The notes under the pieces are model-generated. The model searched no databases and was not told the origin of the DNA. It worked only from the letters and a program-made list of their open reading frames with translations. Shown in pieces: positions 63,246-64,000 of a DNA stretch of 64,000 nt (position 1 is its first letter; every line of letters starts with the position of its first letter). The translations under genes and the position numbers were made by a program. The DNA comes from Exiguobacterium sp. RIT594. Lineage in GTDB: Bacteria; Bacillota; Bacilli; Exiguobacteriales; Exiguobacteriaceae. Where the stretch lies: assembly GCF_003339585.1 (NCBI RefSeq), contig NZ_QPKF01000001.1, forward strand, positions 868,001 to 932,000. Reading direction: 5' to 3'.

Positions 63246-64000
63246 ATGGATGTAGTATTTGATTACGAAGATATTCAATTGATTCCAGCTAAATCAATCG
63301 TTGGAAGTCGTTCGGAATGTGATACGACGGTCGAATTTGGAGGACGACGCTTTAAATTGCCTGTCGTGCCAGCTAATATGCAGACGATCATCGATGAAAA
63401 AATCGCAACTTTTTTAGCTGAAAACGGCTATTTTTATATCATGCACCGGTTTGAGCCGGAAACGCGACTGAACTTTGTTCGCACGATGCAGGAACGGGGA
63501 TTGATTGCTTCCATCAGTGTCGGTGTGAAAACGGAAGAATATGCGTTCATCGAGACATTGGCACACGAAGAATTGACGCCGGAATATATCACGATTGATA
63601 TCGCGCATGGACATTCGGAAGCGGTCATCCGGATGATCCAACATATCAAACACGTGTTACCGGACAGCTTTGTCATCGCAGGTAACGTCGGGACACCGGA
63701 AGCTGTTCGCGAACTGGAACATGCCGGCGCAGATGCAACAAAAGTCGGGATCGGACCAGGGAAGGTTTGCATTACGAAAATTAAAACGGGATTCGGTACG
63801 GGTGGATGGCAGTTGGCAGCATTGAGATGGTGTGCCAAGGCTGCCAGTAAACCAATCATTGCAGATGGTGGTATCCGGACACACGGAGACATTGCTAAAT
63901 CGGTCCGTTTCGGGGCGACGATGGTCATGATCGGTTCATTGTTTGCCGGACACGAAGAGTCTCCTGGTGAAATGCAGGAAGTCGACGGTTTACAGGTGAA
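63246..64000 (+). CDS. guaC: GMP reductase (partial, runs off the window)
   Basis: The first 251 residues are present. Reduces GMP to IMP with NADPH, releasing ammonia, for purine interconversion. Start [11 protein letters not shown] and catalytic Cys175 in [10 protein letters not shown] identify the GuaC type rather than IMP dehydrogenase (no CBS domains); [15 protein letters not shown] and [15 protein letters not shown] follow. ATG 63246 follows TGAGGTG. About 75 residues of the C-terminus lie beyond base 64000. Confidence 0.95.
   Translation, partial: MDVVFDYEDIQLIPAKSIVGSRSECDTTVEFGGRRFKLPVVPANMQTIIDEKIATFLAENGYFYIMHRFEPETRLNFVRTMQERGLIASISVGVKTEEYAFIETLAHEELTPEYITIDIAHGHSEAVIRMIQHIKHVLPDSFVIAGNVGTPEAVRELEHAGADATKVGIGPGKVCITKIKTGFGTGGWQLAALRWCAKAASKPIIADGGIRTHGDIAKSVRFGATMVMIGSLFAGHEESPGEMQEVDGLQV

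Noticed and set aside
1-64000. CRISPR array, rRNA operon, prophage or replication origin
   Set aside because: No regularly spaced repeats, rRNA-like sequence, phage structural genes, integrase or DnaA-box cluster were seen.

Overview
The window looks like chromosome of a moderate-GC, low-GC-Gram-positive bacterium of the order Bacillales. Shine-Dalgarno sites are strong (AAGGAG type), GTG/TTG starts are common and there are Rho-independent hairpins after most transcription units. Several systems are laid out as in Bacillus: gltA/gltB-type glutamate synthase, mtlA-mtlF-mtlD with MtlR, odhAB, a seven-gene mrp operon, an NsrR-type Rrf2 regulator and cold-shock proteins. Overall protein character suggests Exiguobacterium; this is an inference from recognition, not a search result.

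Layout. 1-8.8 kb: end of a fumarase/aspartase-family gene, a GGDEF protein, thyA-folA (leftward), a membrane protein, a GH13 oligo-1,6-glucosidase, a PilZ protein, a VUT/YhhQ transporter, a GNAT enzyme, a small coiled-coil protein and an RsmJ-like methyltransferase. 8.9-12.2 kb: a PutP-type Na+/proline symporter, a PatB/MalY-type C-S lyase and a Cse60-like small protein. 12.3-15.2 kb: an atypical tRNA-Thr(GGU), then three tandem PlcR-like (HTH plus TPR) regulators in AT-rich DNA. 15.2-25.6 kb: azoreductase, GGDEF-EAL protein, an amino-acid binding protein and permease without ATPase, and glutamate synthase. 25.8-31.3 kb: a free-standing mannitol IIB-like protein fused translationally to mtlR, then mtlA-mtlF-mtlD. 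31.4-31.8 kb: a decayed IS200/IS605-type TnpB element. 32-41 kb: an unrecognised gene, a DksA-like protein, aldehyde dehydrogenase plus DUF779, a run of small enzymes, tRNA-Leu(CAG) and a complete polar amino-acid ABC transporter. 41-47 kb: odhAB under a perfect cre site, secreted GlpQ, NsrR. 47-53 kb: mrpABCDEFG. 53-64 kb: small proteins, a YeeN/YebC-type regulator, neopullulanase, the serC-serA-DUF1015 operon, two almost identical cspA genes, a sigma-region-2-only mini-protein, a second GNAT enzyme and the start of guaC.

How the parts fit. Most genes are core metabolism: carbon entry (alpha-glucan and mannitol), the TCA step OdhAB, nitrogen assimilation (GltAB), serine and thymidylate synthesis, Na+/H+ homeostasis, cold shock. 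Three c-di-GMP proteins (two GGDEF-containing, one PilZ) lie in the first 18 kb. Candidate carbon-catabolite operators lie before odhA, mtlA and both GH13 genes.

The parts I would look at first are the triplicated PlcR-like receptors with no visible peptide gene, the mannitol IIB-like protein coupled to MtlR, the miniature in-frame-deleted TnpB element, the DUF1015 gene closing a serine operon that lacks a phosphatase, and the truncated sigma-like protein behind a perfect palindromic operator. No CRISPR array, rRNA operon, prophage or intact transposase gene was seen.
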